The notes under the pieces: model-generated
Told to the model about the DNA's origin: nothing
The model's input: the letters and a program-made list of their open reading frames with translations, nothing else
Database searches by the model: none
Program-made: the position numbers and the translations under genes
Shown: positions 60,769 through 64,000 of the stretch, in pieces
Numbering within the stretch: position 1 is the first letter of the stretch
Layout: every line of letters begins with the position of its first letter
NCBI GenBank assembly: GCA_018894105.1
Contig: CM032129.1
Location: forward strand, 33,001,468 to 33,065,467
Direction: 5' to 3'
DNA from: Jacaranda mimosifolia
Taxonomy: Eukaryota > Streptophyta > Magnoliopsida > Lamiales > Bignoniaceae
DNA length: 64,000 bases

Positions 60769-60994
60769 TGTGGAAGCAGAGGATGATCGAAGGATGTCCA
60801 ATGCGAACTGGCTCTATTTCTTCATGTGGAAACATTTATCAATAGGAATCCATTGTCAGTCTCTTGTTATTCCTTCTTAGGTGAGTTAGTTCATCTTGGT
60901 AGAAATTGTTACAAATTGTTGTAGTGATTAAAGCTATTGTTTTGCTGTATTTTTCCAACTCATTATTTCCTATAGACAGAAAAGTTCCCATTGG

Positions 60995-62650
60995 TTTGAG
61001 GTTCATCCTTTTCCTTGCCTTTTCCGTCTTTTTCTACTTTTGAATTAACTATATACACATGCTTATATATATACACACACACACGCACACACTTTGCTTA
61101 AATCTACTCAGTACTAAGTTCTGAGATAAATTGTAAAAGATATTTCTGATGATTAGACAATATAAAATAAAAAGGGTGTTTTATATAGATCACGAAATAA
61201 TCTTCGCAATCATTGTACTTTGATTTTTCTTTTCTTTTTTTTTCTTTTTTTTTTTGGAGCGAGAAGAAGTAGAAATGACAAGAATAGTTTTGCAAGACAC
61301 AAAATTTTTTTTTGACCAAATAATTTGCCTGAAAATTCACTTGGGGGACAAAGTGCTTCGATGATTTTAAGTTGAGAGGATGAAGTATTTTAATTTATTT
61401 TCAAGAGGTAATTTGCCAAAACCAATAAATTTGGGGGTAAAGTGCCATTTATCAATTTTTTAATATTTGGTTTTTTTTTTTTCCCCTCAGGACTGCTAAC
61501 AGTTCAGTTTTGCTTTAGCTACCTGTGATTAATTATTCAAAGAGGGAATTTTGCTAAATTGTCATTTGTCAAGCATAAGAACTAAGCTTTGGTAGGACCG
61601 AAAATAGATATTCAAAAATTCGTTTGTTGTTCACATTCGTATCTATTTATATAAAATTTATCCGCATTCGTTTAAGAATGATATTATCCGCATTTGATTA
61701 GTAGATATCCGATTATAAATGAATACCGATATAGTAAATACATATATGATCTGTTAAATATTCGCTCCGAATATATATTTATTAAATCATATATTTTTTA
61801 TATTTTCAATAAAAATGTCATAATCTATATATGTATATATTTAAATTATAATCGAAGAATTAGGAAGAAAAAAGAATAAATTTAAAAATTATTGTAATGT
61901 AAAGAAAAAGTTGAAGAATAAAGTTAATCAACATAATTATTATTGATTGATTTTATAATTAATAAGTTAAATGTTATTATTAATATTAATTAGTATTAAT
62001 AATTAATTATAAAATCAATTACTACTAGAAATTATGCTATTATTTGATTGCTTCCTTTTTAATAAAATTGTACAGTTCTTACTATTAATTTAAAATATGT
62101 ATTTGTTATAGGTTCATAAATTCACGTATTTGGATATTCATAATTAGATGCCTAAATAATTATCATCAAATATAAAATTAAAAAATAGTTCGAATACGAA
62201 TAAGTTTAATCAAATATGGATGCAACTAAATAATTATAATTAAATACAGAATTCAACCAATATCTGACAAATATAAATTTAGATTTTATTTTTAAATATT
62301 CGTCAAATTCGTATGTATATTTAAATATTTAAAAATTAAATAAATATAAATATAAAAATAATATATTCTATCCATTTAATATAAATTTACACCTTAGGCG
62401 TTGGTCACTTTTTCTTTCACCAAAATAGGTTATTATTTTATGTTCGCTTTTCCACAAAGACCAACAAGTCAATTTTGCTTAAGCCTTAAGCTACCCATAA
62501 TTAATTATTCCAGAGGTTGGGGTGGGCGGGCGTGGGTGGGGAATTTCCTGATTTCGCAAAGCATTGCTTAGTTTTTTGCCGAATTGACTTAAACACGCCT
62601 TGAGCAGCCAGAGATTTATGCAATATATAATTACAACATGGGCTTGTAAA
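60995..62650. repeat. Second copy of the DNA upstream of WAKL-3, split by a hAT-like insertion
   Basis: From CCTTGCCTTTTC near 61013 through ACATGCTTATATATA, TAGAAATGACAAGAATA and the AATTTGGGGGTAAAGTGCC block, this follows 54056-54600. It resumes after the insertion with GACCAACAAGTCAATTTTGC and ends TATATAATTACAACATGG near 62640, parallel to 54640-54815. So DNA flanking WAKL-3 on its 5' side also flanks WAKL-4 on its 3' side. Confidence 0.8.
61593..62396. mobile_element. hAT-like insertion in the duplicated segment
   Basis: Comparison with the uninterrupted copy at about 54605-54620 shows that 0.8 kb was inserted between ...AGCTTTGG and GGCGTTGG..., themselves possibly a decayed 8-bp duplication. 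The ends TAGGACCG and the reverse complement TAAGGTGTAAA are weak inverted repeats. The interior has AATATTCG/CGAATA repeats like the 39277-39965 element. No transposase. Confidence 0.6.
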
Positions 62651-62795
62651 TGAGTAGCGTATCGTTTTATCCACATTTATACCTTAAAATATTTAAAGAA
62701 AAATATTCTATATTGTATCATACTTTAAAATACTCAAAAGAATGAAATCTTAACCCTATCTTACTCTATCTATTACCTAACCCAAGATCCATTGG

Positions 62796-63333
62796 TAGGG
62801 GTGTAAATGAGATGAAATGATTCGCGAACAGTTTTGGCTCGTCTTGATGAAAGCTTTGTTCGACTCAATCTTTTCGAGCCCGAACCGAGCTCAATGATAT
62901 TCGGCTCGCAAAGCTCGTGAGCCTAAACGAGCTTTTTTATTATATATATACATATATATAATTATAATTTAGGCTCATATAATAAAATTATAAAGAAATA
63001 ATAATATTAATAATAATACTAATAATAATATGATTTTTTATTTTTAGAAAAATATATAACAAAATTATTTAAAAAATTTATAATTATTGTTGGGATTTGA
63101 CTCGGTTATCGGTCACACCACCCAAAGCATGAACCGCTCCAACAATTATAGATTTTGTTATCAAGTCAAGCTCGATAAGGCTCGCCGAACCTTCGTCTAT
63201 TCCAACAAGCCGAGTTTGAGTTTGAATGTTTAAGCTCGATCAAGCTTGGCTCGAGCTCGAGCTCGCGAATTAATAAAAGAGCCGAGCTTGAGCTTAATAG
63301 ATTTGGGCTCAGTTCGGCTCATTTACAACCCTA
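62796..63333. mobile_element. hAT-like non-autonomous element, copy 2
   Basis: The left end TAGGGGTGTAAATGAG and right-end reverse complement TAGGGTTGTAAATGAG are inverted repeats. Flanking octamers TCCATTGG and CCCATTAG match at 6 of 8 positions. The interior has many GAGCTCG / CGAGCC repeats (CTCGAGCTCGAGCTCG near 63250). Related to the element at 5604-6000. Confidence 0.75.
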
Positions 63334-64000
63334 CCCATTAGGTCTAGCTTATTGAACTTATGCTTTTAATGTATATATTAATTTTCTCAATATATACTAG
63401 AAATATTATTTGGCATACAATAAGAAAAAATACTTTTTTTATAATTAATTTAATTTAATCATTAAATTTAAATTATTTAATTTTAAACTTTTTGCTAATT
63501 AAATTAACTGTTTTATTGATATAATAGTTAAATTTTATTAATATAATTAACAGTTAAACCTTTTGCTAATTAAATTGATATAATTAAAAAATAGTTAATA
63601 AAATTATATAGTTAATAAAAACAATTTAAAAGCAATTTTTTTCTATATTTAATTTTATAAAAATAATTAATTTCTATATTAATAAACTTTATTCATCAAC
63701 AAAATTAATTTTATTAATTGTCTATATAAACAATTATTTATTCCCATAATTTTATTAATGAAAAATTTTCAACTATTGCTATTGTTATTCCATTTTTTTT
63801 TTAAAATTGCTATCCCAATATATTAACTTTATTAATTTAGCTTAATTTTTAATGAAGAAAATTATTTAGTTATTACTGTTCATTCACATATTTGTAATTT
63901 TTATATATAAATTTTTTATCATTAATATAAATTTGATTTAGGGTATGAGTATTGATATTTTGGATCTGGGTAGGGCTTTACCCTATCCATTTACAGGCCT
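63334..64000. other. AT-rich intergenic DNA at the window end
   Basis: Rich in TTAATTAA-type stretches with repeated GTTAAT and AATTAAC words. No gene seen. Confidence 0.5.

Noticed and set aside
1..64000. CRISPR arrays, bacterial operons, tRNA or rRNA genes
   Set aside because: No regularly spaced repeats of CRISPR type, no cloverleaf-compatible tRNA sequence and no rRNA-like sequence noticed; the window is plant nuclear DNA.

Overview
This window is nuclear DNA from a eudicot plant. The evidence is GT-AG spliced genes with plant-only families (CrRLK1L and wall-associated receptor kinases, the GHR1 pseudokinase, HEN1), long AT-rich introns and intergenic DNA, CT/GA microsatellites and several families of plant-type DNA transposons. 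The species cannot be fixed from sequence alone.

Layout, left to right. 1-2925: the last exons of a coiled-coil protein gene (+). 2926-9194: intergenic DNA with a hAT-like element and a 2-kb terminal-inverted-repeat (TIR) element that carries a nested TRIM retroelement with a perfect 5-bp target duplication. 9195-11762: an intronless HERK2-type CrRLK1L receptor kinase whose frame is broken by three 1-bp insertions that together restore frame. 13420-24006: the complete 12-exon Obg-like ATPase gene OLA1 (394 aa), with a tandem duplication of exon 1 and a TIR element in intron 5. 26696-30286: GHR1, an LRR receptor-like pseudokinase (1061 aa, 3 exons). 31965-38897: HEN1, the small-RNA 2'-O-methyltransferase, with a 94-residue internal duplication and a GA insertion that breaks the frame before the methyltransferase domain.

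40511-60768 is a cluster of four WAK-like receptor kinases in an A-B-B-A order. WAKL-1 (+) and WAKL-4 (+) form subgroup A. WAKL-2 (-, pseudogene) and WAKL-3 (+) form subgroup B. Each has the same three-exon structure: extracellular galacturonan-binding region, Ca-binding EGF exon, then transmembrane plus kinase exon. The DNA between them holds nested TIR elements, a Mutator-type MITE with a perfect 9-bp target duplication, an orphan WAKL promoter, a copy of part of HEN1 exon 5, and a 1.5-kb imperfect inverted repeat. 60769-64000 is repeat-rich DNA with two further hAT-like elements.

Functionally the window is dominated by cell-surface signalling: wall sensing (HERK2-like, WAKLs), guard-cell ROS/ABA signalling (GHR1) and stress-linked translation control (OLA1). 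HEN1 is the core small-RNA stabilising enzyme. These are neighbours, not an operon. The most unusual observations are the altered HEN1 gene and its dispersed exon fragment, the triple frameshift in the HERK2-like gene, the WAKL promoter relic, and the nested transposons whose junctions can be read directly.
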